Shown: in pieces, positions 8,263-18,137 of the stretch
Position numbering within the stretch: the stretch's first letter is position 1
Layout of the letters: every line of letters starts with the position of its first letter
Position numbers and translations under genes: made by a program
Notes under the pieces: model-generated
What the model was told of the DNA's origin: nothing
Databases searched by the model: none
Seen by the model: only the letters and a program-made list of their open reading frames with translations
NCBI RefSeq assembly: GCF_012027615.1
Contig: NZ_SNUT01000001.1
Coordinates: 62,001-126,000, forward strand
Length of the DNA: 64,000 nt
Direction of reading: 5' to 3'
Source: Thermococcus sp. 21S7
GTDB taxonomy: Archaea; Methanobacteriota_B; Thermococci; Thermococcales; Thermococcaceae

Positions 8263-11200
8263 TCACCCGCCCAGGTGACCGAACATCTCCGCGTGCTCGG
8301 CCTCGCTTCTCTTCCTCGCCTCTTCAAGTATTTTCATGGCCTTCTCAAGGCTGAGTGCAACGACGCGCGAGACTCCTTTCCTCATGCTGACGCCGATTAT
8401 CTTGTCCGCGTTGGCCATCATGACGTCCCTCAGAGTTATCACGATGAACTGGCTGTTCTGGGAGGCCTCCTTGATGAGGTCAGCGACACGCTTGACGTTG
8501 GCATCGTCCAGGTGGGCGTCGATCTCGTCGAAGAGGTAGAACGGGGCCGGCTTGTAGCGCTGGATGGCGAACACGAATGCCAGGGCCGTTAAAGCCTTCT
8601 CGCCGCCGCTCATTGCCTCTATTCTCTTGACGTCCTTTCCTGCCGGTTTGGCCTCTATCTCCAGGCCTCCTGCGAAGGGGTCGTCCGGATTCTCAAGGAT
8701 GAGCCTTGCACTTCCCCCCGGAGAGAGCTTCGCGAAGAGCTCCGAGAAGTTCTTGGCTATCTCGCTGAGGGTCTGCATGAAGACGTTCCTCTTCTGTCCC
8801 TCTATCTCCTCGATGAACTCCTCTATGCTCTCCTTCTCAGCCAGAACCTGCTCGCGCTTGCTCTTCAGCTCAAGGTAGCGACGCTCAACGACCTCGAAGT
8901 CCTCTATGGCCTTCATGTTGACTGGCTCAAGGGAGCGTATCTCCTCTTCCATGCTATCTATCTGCTCGCGGAGGGCCTCAAGCTCCAGCGGAACTTCCTT
9001 GATGCTCCTGATAAGCTTGGCATCGTGGTGCTTGAGATCGTCCTCCTTCTCCTTCAGCGTGGCCTCGTACTGGGCGAGCTTTATCTTGAGGGTGTTGGCC
9101 TCAATGCGAAGCTCCTGGAGCTTGGAGTTGAGCTCGTCCTTCTCAGAGCGGAGGTCTATTATCTCGTTCTTGACCTTCTCGCGCCTCTCGCGGAGCTCCT
9201 TGAGCTCGTCCTTGACGCTCTCCTCAGCTTTTCTAAGCTCCTCCAGCTGCTTCTCGAACTCCTTTATCGCGTTCTCGTTCTCGGTGATGTTGGCCTTGAG
9301 CGCGTTTATCCGGTTCACGAGCCCCTCTATCTCCTCTTCGAGGTCGGCTTTCCTCGGGAGGAGTTCCTCGTTTATCCTTATCTCAAGGTTCTCAAGCTTG
9401 CTCTCGACCTTGCCCAGCTCCTCCCTGAGCTTGCTTATCTCGCCCTCCACTTCCCTGATCCTCTGGTTCAGCTCCCTCGCTTCTGGGTTCTCCAGAGCCT
9501 TCTTGAGCTTCTCCCGCTTCTTCTCAAGCCTCTCTATCCTTCCGCGGAGCTTCGCCATGTCGCCCTTTGTCCCGTGAATCCTCTTCTCCAGAACCTCAAT
9601 GAGCTTCTCGCTCTCTTCGATGCCTTCCTTGAGAGCCTTGTCCTCTGCCAGGAGACGCTCCATCTCCCTCTGGACGACCTGCAGGTCCTTGCTCAGGTCA
9701 CTCTTCCTCATGCGGAGCTCGAAGAGCTCGTTCTGGAGGCCCTTAACCTCGATCTTGAGCGCGTTAATTGAGGATTCCAAAGATTCTTTCTCGCGTTCGA
9801 GCTTCTCGACCCTCTTCCTTATCTCGTCGACGTTTACCCCAAGCTTACCCCTCGGCCTGTAGTGACCGCCGGTTATCGCTCCGCTCCTCTCAAGGAGCTC
9901 ACCGCCCAGGGTCACCATGCGAACCTTTCCGATTCCTACGGTTCTGGCTTCGTCAATGTCGTTCACGATGAGCGTGTCCCCAAGGGCGTAGGCGACGGCG
10001 TTCTTAAAGCGAGGGTCGTACTGGACAACGTCCATCGCGGGGATTCCAAGGGAAGGCCTCTCGCGCATCGAGCGGGGCTTTATCTTGTTGAGCGGGAGGA
10101 ATGTGAGCCTTCCGAGCTTTTTCTCCTTGAGGATTCGGATGGCCTTCTCGGCGACCTTGTCGTCCTCGACCACAACGTTGTCGTAGTTCCCGCCGAGGGC
10201 GACCTCCACGGCCAGAGCGTAGTCACTGTCCGCGACCCTTATCAGCTCACCGAGGGGTCCGTAGAGACCGGGTATGTTCTGGCCCTTGAGGAACTCGACC
10301 GCGCGGTTTCCGCGAACCTCCCTCTGAGCCTCGGCCTTGATGAGCTCTTCCCTGGCCTTGGAAAGCTCCCCCTCAATCTTTCTGAGGGCTTTGGTTTTCT
10401 CCTCAAGCTCTTTTTCAGACTTTCTGAGCCTCGCCTCGGCCCTGGACATCTTTCCGTCTATCTCGCCGAGTTCGGAGCGCTTGGCCTCAAGGGACTTTTT
10501 GGCCTCCTCGATTTTGGACTTGAGTGCAGTTCTCTTGGCACTGTCCTGGGCAATCCTGGCCTTAAGACGCTCTATCTCCTCCTCGAACTTTCTGATATCG
10601 CTCTCCTTCATGTAGAGTTCCCTCTTGGCCGCCTCAAGCTCGTCAACGACCTTGTCGAAGTCCTGCTTGGCTATGGCGAAGTCCCTGTCTATCTCGCCGA
10701 GCTTGATAACCAGCTCGTTCTTGACGACTTCCTTCTCCTTTATCTCCGCCTTGAGCTTTTCGCGCCTCTTCGTCCAGCGCTGAACGGCGTTCCTGCTCTT
10801 CTCTATCTCCCCGGATACCTTTTTCAGCTCCTCCTTGGTCTTGGCAAGCCTGTGCTGGTCCTCCTCTATCTCCTTCTGAGCCATCTCGATGTTCTTCCTT
10901 GCCATCTCAATCTTCGACTGAACCTCGCTTATCTTCCGGGTAACCTCAAGGATGCCGTCCTCGCTCTTCTCCTCAAGCTCCCTCTCGATGGCGTTCAGCT
11001 CCTTCTCCTTGGTGACTATCTCCCTGGCTATGTCCTTGAGGCGCTCCTCTATGGCAGCTATCTCCGCCTCTATCTCCTTGTCGCGGAGGTTGTTCTCTTC
11101 AATCAGGGACTTCAGCTTCCTTATCTCGCCTAGGAGAAGAGTTACTTTGGCTCTTTCAACACGCTCCTTAAGGTCGAGGTAGCGGAGGGCATCGTTGCGC

Positions 11201-11829
11201 TCCTTTTCGAGCTTGTCGAGCTGGGTTTTGACCTCCCGGATGAGCAGGTCAACGCGCGCCAGATTCTCCTCCGCCTGCTTCAGCTCCTTCAGGGCCTTCT
11301 CCTTCTTTGCGTCGTACTCGGCTATTCCGGAGATTTCGTCTATGAGCATCCTCCTCTCGGTCGGGCTCATCTTGATGAACTTGGTGATGTCTCCCTGGAG
11401 GACCAGGTTGTAGCCCTCCGGCGAGATCATCGCCGCGCTGAGAACGTCGAGGATGTCGCTCCTGCTGGTTCTCTTGCCGTTGAGCCAGTAGGTGCTCCTG
11501 CCGTCGGGATAAACGCGGCGCTTTATCACAACCTCGTCTTCGTCGATTGGGAATCCCCTGTCCTCGTTGTTGAAGTACATCGCCACCTCGGCGTACTTTG
11601 CCGGCGCCTCTGTTTTTGTGCCCGCGAATATGAGGTCGCTTATCCTGGTTGCGCGCATGGCTTTGGCCGATAGCCCGCCGAGGACGAAGAGAACGGCGTC
11701 ACCAATGTTGCTCTTACCAGAACCGTTGGCACCAACGATCGCTGTAAACCCCTTAGAAAGCGGAACGACTACCTTTCGATTACCGTAGGATTTGAAACCC
11801 TTCATTTCAATCTTCTCGATGTACGGCAT
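8263..11829 (-). CDS. smc: Chromosome segregation protein SMC
   Basis: 1188 residues, the family's usual length. Walker A GANGSGKSNIGDAV is near residue 33. Long coiled coils run at about 170-500 and 680-1020, and a hinge lies between them (GLYGPLGELIRVADSDYALAVE, and ERSGAITGGHYRPRG). The signature LSGGEKALTALAF-like sequence (MSGGEKALTALAF) is near 1085, and Walker B YLFDEIDAHLD near 1115. A homodimeric ATPase that organises the chromosome. A TATA box TTATATAA lies at 11863-11871 on the minus strand, and AGGTGTAGGGC precedes the ATG. Co-transcribed with scpA. Confidence 0.97.
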   Translation of the reverse strand: MPYIEKIEMKGFKSYGNRKVVVPLSKGFTAIVGANGSGKSNIGDAVLFVLGGLSAKAMRATRISDLIFAGTKTEAPAKYAEVAMYFNNEDRGFPIDEDEVVIKRRVYPDGRSTYWLNGKRTSRSDILDVLSAAMISPEGYNLVLQGDITKFIKMSPTERRMLIDEISGIAEYDAKKEKALKELKQAEENLARVDLLIREVKTQLDKLEKERNDALRYLDLKERVERAKVTLLLGEIRKLKSLIEENNLRDKEIEAEIAAIEERLKDIAREIVTKEKELNAIERELEEKSEDGILEVTRKISEVQSKIEMARKNIEMAQKEIEEDQHRLAKTKEELKKVSGEIEKSRNAVQRWTKRREKLKAEIKEKEVVKNELVIKLGEIDRDFAIAKQDFDKVVDELEAAKRELYMKESDIRKFEEEIERLKARIAQDSAKRTALKSKIEEAKKSLEAKRSELGEIDGKMSRAEARLRKSEKELEEKTKALRKIEGELSKAREELIKAEAQREVRGNRAVEFLKGQNIPGLYGPLGELIRVADSDYALAVEVALGGNYDNVVVEDDKVAEKAIRILKEKKLGRLTFLPLNKIKPRSMRERPSLGIPAMDVVQYDPRFKNAVAYALGDTLIVNDIDEARTVGIGKVRMVTLGGELLERSGAITGGHYRPRGKLGVNVDEIRKRVEKLEREKESLESSINALKIEVKGLQNELFELRMRKSDLSKDLQVVQREMERLLAEDKALKEGIEESEKLIEVLEKRIHGTKGDMAKLRGRIERLEKKREKLKKALENPEARELNQRIREVEGEISKLREELGKVESKLENLEIRINEELLPRKADLEEEIEGLVNRINALKANITENENAIKEFEKQLEELRKAEESVKDELKELRERREKVKNEIIDLRSEKDELNSKLQELRIEANTLKIKLAQYEATLKEKEDDLKHHDAKLIRSIKEVPLELEALREQIDSMEEEIRSLEPVNMKAIEDFEVVERRYLELKSKREQVLAEKESIEEFIEEIEGQKRNVFMQTLSEIAKNFSELFAKLSPGGSARLILENPDDPFAGGLEIEAKPAGKDVKRIEAMSGGEKALTALAFVFAIQRYKPAPFYLFDEIDAHLDDANVKRVADLIKEASQNSQFIVITLRDVMMANADKIIGVSMRKGVSRVVALSLEKAMKILEEARKRSEAEHAEMFGHLGG

Positions 11830-11897
11830 GCCCTACACCTAAACTGGAGAACGATGAGGTTGGTTATATAACTTTACCTGCCCGCTCACCTGTCCGC

Positions 11898-12323
11898 TCA
11901 CTCGACTATTCTGCGGAGGACGTTGAGTATCCTGTCATCCAAGCCATCGCTGACCGTGACGTAGAAGTCCGAGTTCTTCATGACGGCCATATCCCGTATC
12001 TTGCTGACAAAGCGAAGCGTGGGTTCGACCCCGTTCTCTATCATCAGATACTCGACGGCGTCCAGAACAACATCAGATTTCTCATTCTGGAGCTTGTCCC
12101 ACACAATCTGTTCGATGATGTGAAGCCGCGATGGATGAACCGCGTTCGGGTGGGAGACTTTGGTGATCCATACTGGGTAAACGTTGGGGGCGCTGACTTC
12201 GAATGGGGGCCTTCGGGTTATGAGAATCTTTTCCCTGCCGGGGTTTTTCGCCAGAATGTCATCGAGGCGGCGGTAGTCCATTATTCGCGAGTCCCTCCTG
12301 AGGGGTCGCCCCCTAAACATCAT
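11898..12323 (-). CDS. DUF835 family protein
   Basis: 141 residues. The sequence EKILITRRPP...VYPVWITKVSHPNAVHPSRLHII and DVVLDAVEYLMIENGVEPTLRFV is the pattern of DUF835, a domain common in Thermococcales that resembles a KaiC-like core without an intact P-loop. Function unknown. The start ATGATG at 12323 follows GTGATGA. It lies downstream of a divergent 175-base gap holding a palindromic CTTATAAG box (about 12398-12405) and two copies of GTTACGGT. Confidence 0.62.
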   Translation of the reverse strand: MMFRGRPLRRDSRIMDYRRLDDILAKNPGREKILITRRPPFEVSAPNVYPVWITKVSHPNAVHPSRLHIIEQIVWDKLQNEKSDVVLDAVEYLMIENGVEPTLRFVSKIRDMAVMKNSDFYVTVSDGLDDRILNVLRRIVE

Positions 12324-12498
12324 AAGTCATCACTTCGTACACATTTACTCGGATACCATGCCCATCATGTTACGGTCACAGTAAGTTTGCTAATCCACTT
12401 ATAAGCGTTACGGTATGAGACTGAACAGACAAATGTACAGATCATCGAGTTAAAGAGAAAAGAAAACAGTGAACCCAAAGCGGACGAATTCCCCTCAA

Positions 12499-12900
12499 TC
12501 ACTCTTTCCTCTCGCAGAGTTCGAGAAGCACACCGGTTACCGCCTTCGGATGAACGAAGGCTATCTTGGCACCGCCGGCACCGGTGCGCGGCTTCTCGTC
12601 TATGAGTCTGTATCCCTCTTCCTTGAGCTTCTCAAGGTGTCCCTCGATGTCCTCCACGCCGAGGGCGATGTGGTGTATGCCCTCACCGCGCTTGGCGATG
12701 AACTTGGCTATCGGCGAGTCCTCGGCCGTGGGCTCTAAAAGCTCGATCCTGCTCTCGCCGACGTGGATTATCGCGGTCCTTACCTTCTGGTCCGGAACCT
12801 CCTCGATCTCCTCGACCTTGAGGCCGAGGCCCTCCCAGACCTTGATGGCCTCGTCGAGGTTCCTGACGGCTATACCAACGTGGTCTATCTTCTTTATCAT
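12499..12900 (-). CDS. mce: Methylmalonyl-CoA epimerase
   Basis: 133 residues, vicinal-oxygen-chelate fold with two repeats. Ligands: His in KIDHVGIAV (residue 7), Glu in IELLEP, His in GIHHIAL near 76, and Glu in VLLELCE near 129. It converts (S)- to (R)-methylmalonyl-CoA. The start overlaps the end of the MeaB gene by four bases (ATGA), so translation is coupled. It is the last gene of the mutase subunit-MeaB-epimerase unit. Confidence 0.94.
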   Translation of the reverse strand: MIKKIDHVGIAVRNLDEAIKVWEGLGLKVEEIEEVPDQKVRTAIIHVGESRIELLEPTAEDSPIAKFIAKRGEGIHHIALGVEDIEGHLEKLKEEGYRLIDEKPRTGAGGAKIAFVHPKAVTGVLLELCERKE

Positions 12901-13856
12901 ACCTTCACCCCCAGGGCTTTTTCAAGTACCAGATCCGCGGCAGAGTAAGGGTCGATTTCACGCATCACAATCTTCTCTATCAGAACCGCCACCTCCTCCT
13001 CATCGAGTCTCTCACTTATCGCCTTGGCTATCCTGCCGGAGACTATGGTCTTGACCTCCTCCTTGGCCCGGAACTTCCTCTTCCGCCTTATCTCACCGCT
13101 GCGCTCAAGGAACTCGCCGTGCTCCTTTATGGCCGCCCAGAGTTCCCGGATTCCCCTCATGGTTGTGGCGACGGTTTCAATTATCGGCGGCCTCCAGCCG
13201 CGCTTCTCCCAGCGCTCCTTCTCAAGGTCGAGCATGAGGTTGAGCTCGAAGTAAGTGGCATCGGCCCCTTCCTTGTCGGCCTTGTTGATCACGAAGACGT
13301 CCGCTATCTCCATGAGGCCGGCCTTTATGGCCTGCACGTCGTCCCCCAGGCCCGGAACCGTGACGAGAACCACGGTATCGGCGGTCTTAACGATGTCAAT
13401 CTCGATCTGACCGACGCCGACGGTTTCAACGAAGATGACGTCGCAGCCGTAGGCATCGAGAACCTTTATGGCATCGTTCGCGGCCTTGGCGAGCCCGCCC
13501 AGGGAGCCGCGCGTCGCCATGCTCCTGATGAAAACCCCCGGATCGGTCGAATGCCTCTGCATCCTTATCCTGTCTCCGAGCAATGCTCCACCCGTGAACG
13601 GTGACGTGGGGTCTATGGCTATGACGCCGACGATTTTCCCCTCTTCCCTCGCCACTTTTATGAGCTTGTCGAGAAGCGTTGATTTTCCCGCCCCCGGCGG
13701 CCCGGTTATGCCGACGATGTAGGCGTTTCCGGTGTGCGGATAAATCCTTGAGATTATCTCCCTGGCCTTCTCCTCATCGTTCTCAACGAGGGTTATCAGC
13801 CTCGCAGTGGCGCGTCTGTCCCCCCGGAGCATGCGTTCTATAAGGTCCTCTATCAT
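12897..13856 (-). CDS. meaB: MeaB/ArgK-type GTPase, methylmalonyl-CoA mutase chaperone
   Basis: 319 residues. P-loop [12 protein letters not shown] near 52, switch region [26 protein letters not shown], and base-recognition NKAD near 190. It is a SIMIBI-class GTPase that loads and protects the B12 cofactor of methylmalonyl-CoA mutase. ATG 13856 follows GTGGTGA; 47 bases separate it from the upstream mutase subunit. Often annotated as an arginine/ornithine transport ATPase (ArgK), but the context here clearly supports the mutase role. Confidence 0.94.
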   Translation of the reverse strand: MIEDLIERMLRGDRRATARLITLVENDEEKAREIISRIYPHTGNAYIVGITGPPGAGKSTLLDKLIKVAREEGKIVGVIAIDPTSPFTGGALLGDRIRMQRHSTDPGVFIRSMATRGSLGGLAKAANDAIKVLDAYGCDVIFVETVGVGQIEIDIVKTADTVVLVTVPGLGDDVQAIKAGLMEIADVFVINKADKEGADATYFELNLMLDLEKERWEKRGWRPPIIETVATTMRGIRELWAAIKEHGEFLERSGEIRRKRKFRAKEEVKTIVSGRIAKAISERLDEEEVAVLIEKIVMREIDPYSAADLVLEKALGVKV

Positions 13857-13903
13857 CGTCACCACTCGGACAAATTATCCAGGAAGAAATTATAAAGGTT
13901 GGG

Positions 13904-14335
13904 TTACTCCGACCTGAACTTCTTGAGCTTCGGAACGTTCTCGTCTATGAAGCCTATAATGTCGCCTATCGGGCTTCCCGGGCCGAAAACCTTGGCGACA
14001 CCGGTGCTCTCAAGCTGTTCCGCATCGTCGGGCGGGATTATCCCTCCGGCTATCACGAGAACGTCCTCGTTGGGCTTTATGCCGCGCTCCTCAAGGAGCC
14101 TGAGTATCTTGGGAATCAGAACCATATGAGCACCGGAGAGAATGCTTATTCCAAGGACGTCGACGTCCTCCTGGATGACGCTCTCGACTATCTGCTCGGG
14201 AGTCTGCCTTATGCCCGTGTAGATGACCTCAAAACCGGCATCGCGCAAGGCCCTCGCAACGACCTTGGCTCCCCTGTCGTGACCGTCAAGTCCCGGCTTT
14301 GCAACGAGAACCCTAACCTTGGAGCGCTCGACCAT
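13904..14335 (-). CDS. Methylmalonyl-CoA mutase, B12-binding small subunit
   Basis: 143 residues. The cobalamin motif is D17-G-H19-D-R-G22 (LDGHDRGAK), with His19 the axial cobalt ligand; SILSGAH and [10 protein letters not shown] complete the Rossmann-like B12 fold. It corresponds to the C-terminal domain of bacterial mutases, made here as a separate protein. The catalytic subunit is encoded at 54383-56071. Start ATG 14335 follows GGTGGTGAA. Confidence 0.94.
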   Translation of the reverse strand: MVERSKVRVLVAKPGLDGHDRGAKVVARALRDAGFEVIYTGIRQTPEQIVESVIQEDVDVLGISILSGAHMVLIPKILRLLEERGIKPNEDVLVIAGGIIPPDDAEQLESTGVAKVFGPGSPIGDIIGFIDENVPKLKKFRSE

Positions 14336-14426
14336 TTTCACCACCGGATGAGTTTTGTTTCAGGCGGTATTTAAAGATTGTCAAAACTCAAGGTTGGGCT
14401 TTACTTTGGATATTTTGTCCATAAGG

Positions 14427-14436
14427 CTTTTTAATC
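14427..14436 (+). promoter_or_regulatory. TATA box of the PHP-domain gene
   Basis: CTTTTTAATC centred about 25 bases before ATG 14456, which has no ribosome site; predicted leaderless. Confidence 0.5.
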
Positions 14437-14455
14437 CCCCCACGGAGTTCATAAC

Positions 14456-15112
14456 ATGCTCGAATTTCCCCACGACCTGCACACCCATTCAGCCTACTCG
14501 GACGGCGTTGGCGGGGTTGGAGACAACGTTGCAACCGCGGAGGTCAGGGGTCTGAGAGTGCTCGGGATAAGCGACCACAGCCACTACCTCACCGGCAGGG
14601 CCTTCAACCGCTACATCAGAGAGGTCCGCCGCTGGGGCGAGGAGAGCGGAATAACGGTCCTAGCAGGGGTTGAGGCCAACATAACCCCGGGCGGCGTTGA
14701 CGTTGCCGCAGGAATGGTGGAAAAGCTCGATTACGTCACAGCCAGCGTCCATCTCTGGATGAACGACCCGGAGGAATACGTTGAGCTCGTGAAGGGAGCC
14801 CTCCTCGACGAGAACGTTGACGTAATCGGGCACTTCGGAGCGAGTTTTCCGCACATAGGCTATCCCGACGAGGAGAGCCTGAGAGAACTCATAGGGCTGG
14901 CGGAGGCGAACGGAAAGGCCTTCGAGATAAGCTCCCGCTACCGCGTTCCAGACCTCGGCTTCATAAGGGAATGCATAAGGCGCGGCGTAAAGCTGGTCTT
15001 CGCTAGCGACGCCCACAGACCGAGGGACGTTGGGAACGTCTCCTGGAGCGAGAGGGTCTTCAAGAAAGCGGGGGGGACGAAGGATGACCTGCTGCTCGGG
15101 GAGTTTTTGTAG
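14456..15112 (+). CDS. PHP-domain metal-dependent hydrolase
   Basis: 218 residues. PHP motifs: DLHTHSAYSDG (residues 7-17), ISDHSHY near 40, GVEANI near 70, and GHFGAS and FASDAHRP near 190. These are the metal ligands of a trinuclear-site phosphoesterase related to YcdX and histidinol phosphatase. The substrate cannot be told from sequence; it is not beside histidine genes. The CRISPR array begins 56 bases after its stop. Confidence 0.82.
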   Translation: MLEFPHDLHTHSAYSDGVGGVGDNVATAEVRGLRVLGISDHSHYLTGRAFNRYIREVRRWGEESGITVLAGVEANITPGGVDVAAGMVEKLDYVTASVHLWMNDPEEYVELVKGALLDENVDVIGHFGASFPHIGYPDEESLRELIGLAEANGKAFEISSRYRVPDLGFIRECIRRGVKLVFASDAHRPRDVGNVSWSERVFKKAGGTKDDLLLGEFL

Positions 15113-15168
15113 GTCCAGGGCTTATTGAAACCGATGACTACAAACTCATTCCCAGCCGCGATTACGAC

Positions 15169-16991
15169 TTTTCGATTCTCCTAAAGTCTTATTGGAACTC
15201 AAGGAAGGCAGACCCCCAGAGCCCCACAACGAGCCGCTTTCAATTCTCCTAAAGTCTTATTGGAACCCCTGCTGTCGCCAGCAAGAACAGAGCTATCACT
15301 ACCCTTTCAATTCTCCTAAAGTCTTATTGGAACCCAATTTGGGTAGTGCAAAATATCGAGGTTGTCAAAACTTTCAATTCTCCTAAAGTCTTATTGGAAC
15401 TAAGATGTACTACAGCGACGAGCTCGAACACAGGACGCTTTCAATTCTCCTAAAGTCTTATTGGAACCTTCTCCAAGGCCAATGGCAGATTTGCCTCCTA
15501 CATCTTTCAATTCTCCTAAAGTCTTATTGGAACTGGATAGAAGGTGGTGGTGGAACTTTTGGTGGTGCGTCTTTCAATTCTCCTAAAGTCTTATTGGAAC
15601 GTGCATACCTCGGCAGGCCGGAGCTGAGAGGGAAGACTTTCAATTCTCCTAAAGTCTTATTGGAACGAGACTCCACCTACAATAACCACCCGATTGACTT
15701 TTCTTTCAATTCTCCTAAAGTCTTATTGGAACTGAAGATGGCGACCGTGTGGGTAGCGGTAGGATACCTTTCAATTCTCCTAAAGTCTTATTGGAACTAC
15801 TTGTGGTTGTAGGTTCCTGGGACCCGAACAATCGCTTTCAATTCTCCTAAAGTCTTATTGGAACATTTACTTCCTCGGCGGAAACACTGCGTACAAGTAC
15901 TTTCAATTCTCTTAAAGTCTTATTGGAACGAACGACGCTCGGGTCGAACTCTACTTCTACCTCGTCTTTCAATTCTCCTAAAGTCTTATTGGAACAAGGA
16001 AAATACCCACCTGAAAAGGTGGAGGAGATTAACTTTCAATTCTCCTAAAGTCTTATTGGAACCTTCCATTCACCTTTGCATCACCCCTCCTCTCTCGTCT
16101 TTCAATTCTCCTAAAGTCTTATTGGAACACACTTTTGAAGAAGCAAAAGAATATGCAGAAAAGTCTTTCAATTCTCCTAAAGTCTTATTGGAACATTATT
16201 TATTTAAAAACGTTTCCCTTCGCGCCCGTCTTTCAATTCTCCTAAAGTCTTATTGGAACTCGAAACGGAATTGGGCTGGAGGGTCTATCCAAACAACTTT
16301 CAATTCTCCTAAAGTCTTATTGGAACGTCGGATCGACCTTGTAGACGACGTTTAGCTTCGCGGCTTTCAATTCTCCTAAAGTCTTATTGGAACAGAGAGT
16401 AAAAGAGTGGGGCTATTCAAGCCTGCTGACTTTCAATTCTCCTAAAGTCTTATTGGAACACCAATACTCTGTCCCACATCTCCAAGATTTCGTCCAACTT
16501 TCAATTCTCCTAAAGTCTTATTGGAACGACCTACAAGAAACAGATAAGGGGCTTCGTCGAGGCCCTTTCAATTCTCCTAAAGTCTTATTGGAACAGCCGT
16601 TCTTACTTTGACATCGAAATCCGTTCTTATCTTTCAATTCTCCTAAAGTCTTATTGGAACAGTTCCCAAAGTACAGATAAATCGTAGTGCTCCCGCCTTT
16701 CAATTCTCCTAAAGTCTTATTGGAACTCTATCTCCATTATTAAATTCCAGCTCGGAAACATCCTTTCAATTCTCCTAAAGTCTTATTGGAACAGGTGATT
16801 TGTGTGGCCAGGCGGAGGAGAACTTCTCTTTCAATTCTCCTAAAGTCTTATTGGAACGTCTCCTTGGTGGGAGCTTCACTAATCAAATCTTCGACTTTCA
16901 ATTCTCCTAAAGTCTTATTGGAACCGATTTTTCCCGCATTTTTCCCCTATGGGGAAATTTCCTTTCAATTCTCCTAAAGTCTTATTGGAAC
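15169..16991 (-). CRISPR. CRISPR array, 28 repeats and 27 spacers
   Basis: A 30-base repeat, on the + strand starting CTTTCAATTCTCC and ending TTATTGGAAC, occurs 28 times (first 15169-15198, last 16962-16991). Spacers are 35-38 bases. Repeats are identical except two: the leftmost has C1T and A6G, and the copy at 15900-15929 has CTTAAAG for CCTAAAG. In Pyrococcus the crRNA 5' handle is AUUGAAAG, so transcription here runs leftwards, from the leader on the right; the degenerate left repeat, the leader-distal end, agrees. No cas genes lie in the window, so the array must use Cas proteins made elsewhere. Confidence 0.98.
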
Positions 16992-17460
16992 AGGGCCCCT
17001 TTGCCTTCGTTCTCCCGAGTGGAGAGTTCAGAGACCTCCGATATTTAAGGTTTTCTGGAAAGGTTTGTGGACGGATGCTCCAATAATACCTGCCATCTCG
17101 GCCCTGCAAGAGCCTCATTCTGTTGGCAACAATCCCATTGAGGATATTTCCAACACATCTCACGATCATCCAAAGACCTTCCGGGGGACGTCCGCACAGT
17201 TTCTGACAAAAGCTTTTAGGTCATGCTGCCATATGGTGAGAAAAACGTTTTTGGCAGAGAACAGCCTATCCCGGGAGGGGAGCACTTTGATTAAAGCAGT
17301 TCGAAAAAATTTCGTCACAAAATTAGAAAATAACCCGCCACATAGTATCAAAGCCGAAAAGACAAAAAACCAACTTCCAACGCGCAATTGATGCATGTTT
17401 AAACAAAAAACCGGGTCGGAGAGCGGAATCGAAAACCGGGCGAGGGAGAGCGTGATAGCC
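16992..17460 (-). promoter_or_regulatory. CRISPR leader region
   Basis: About 470 bases between the last repeat and maf, AT-richer than the flanks and without a convincing gene. Read on the minus strand, a TATA-like TTAAATAT lies at 17041-17048, about 25 bases before an expected start near 17018, so the precursor would enter the first repeat after roughly 25 bases. Long A/T tracts lie further out. Small open frames in it (for example 17166-17465 minus) lack start signals. Confidence 0.65.
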
Positions 17461-17461
17461 A

Positions 17462-18016
17462 TCATATAACCTCAAATCCGAGCTCCCTCAGCTTCCAGAC
17501 TATCTCCAGCGGGAAGCCGACGACGTTGTAGTAGTCGCCCCGTATCCATTCGACGAACAGGCCCGCCCTTCCCTGTATGCCGTACGCCCCCGCCTTGTCC
17601 ATGGGCTCTCCGGTCTCGATGTACGCCTCGATTATGTCATCGTCAAGCTCCCGGAACTTGACCTCAGTGATGACAACCCCCGATATCTCCGTGTCTTTGT
17701 GGATTATGCAGTACCCCGTCGTGACCCTGTGTACCTTCCCGCTGAGGAGTCTGAGCATCTCAAAGGCCTCCTTCCTGCTACCGGGCTTTCCCAGAATGCG
17801 GCCGTCTACGCTGACAACGGTGTCGGCACCGATGACGGTTCCGCCCACGCGCCCGTGGACTTCCCTGGCCTTTCTCCTGGCAAGCTCCAGGGCGTACTCG
17901 GCGGGGTTTTCTAAATCACACTCCTCGCTAGCCCTGCTCGGGATAACCTCAAACTTCCGTATGAATCTGGAGAGTATCTCCCTCCTCCTCGGTGAGGCAG
18001 AGGCCAAAACCAGCAT
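17462..18016 (-). CDS. maf: Maf-like nucleoside triphosphate pyrophosphatase
   Basis: 184 residues. N-terminal LASASPRRREIL, then IGADTVV (catalytic Asp), GKP, KVHRVTTGYC, and DKAGAYGIQGRAGLFV: the full Maf/YhdE signature. It hydrolyses dTTP/UTP and modified nucleotides to monophosphates, a house-cleaning role. The start is at 18016; a TATA-like TTTTTTAAC at about 18037-18047 would place the mRNA start within a few bases of the ATG. Confidence 0.93.
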   Translation of the reverse strand: MLVLASASPRRREILSRFIRKFEVIPSRASEECDLENPAEYALELARRKAREVHGRVGGTVIGADTVVSVDGRILGKPGSRKEAFEMLRLLSGKVHRVTTGYCIIHKDTEISGVVITEVKFRELDDDIIEAYIETGEPMDKAGAYGIQGRAGLFVEWIRGDYYNVVGFPLEIVWKLRELGFEVI

Positions 18017-18137
18017 GGTCTCCCCTTCGGGAGAGGGTTAAAAAATCTTGCGAGAACTCAACCTGGCGATGAAGATTTCGCCGACTGAAAACCATCGTGC
18101 GGCGTGATGAGTGCCCCGCAGCGAGCCATGGCAGGTT

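Noticed and set aside
9862-11133. 423-residue plus-strand frame inside smc
   Set aside because: Antisense shadow of a high-GC coiled-coil gene, with Leu/Val-rich composition and no start signal.
15192-16703. Repetitive frames with SILLKSYWN and FNSPKVLLE units
   Set aside because: They are translations of the CRISPR repeat and have no start signals.
17166-17465. 99-residue minus-strand frame in the CRISPR leader
   Set aside because: No ribosome site or promoter, odd composition, and it lies in the expected leader.
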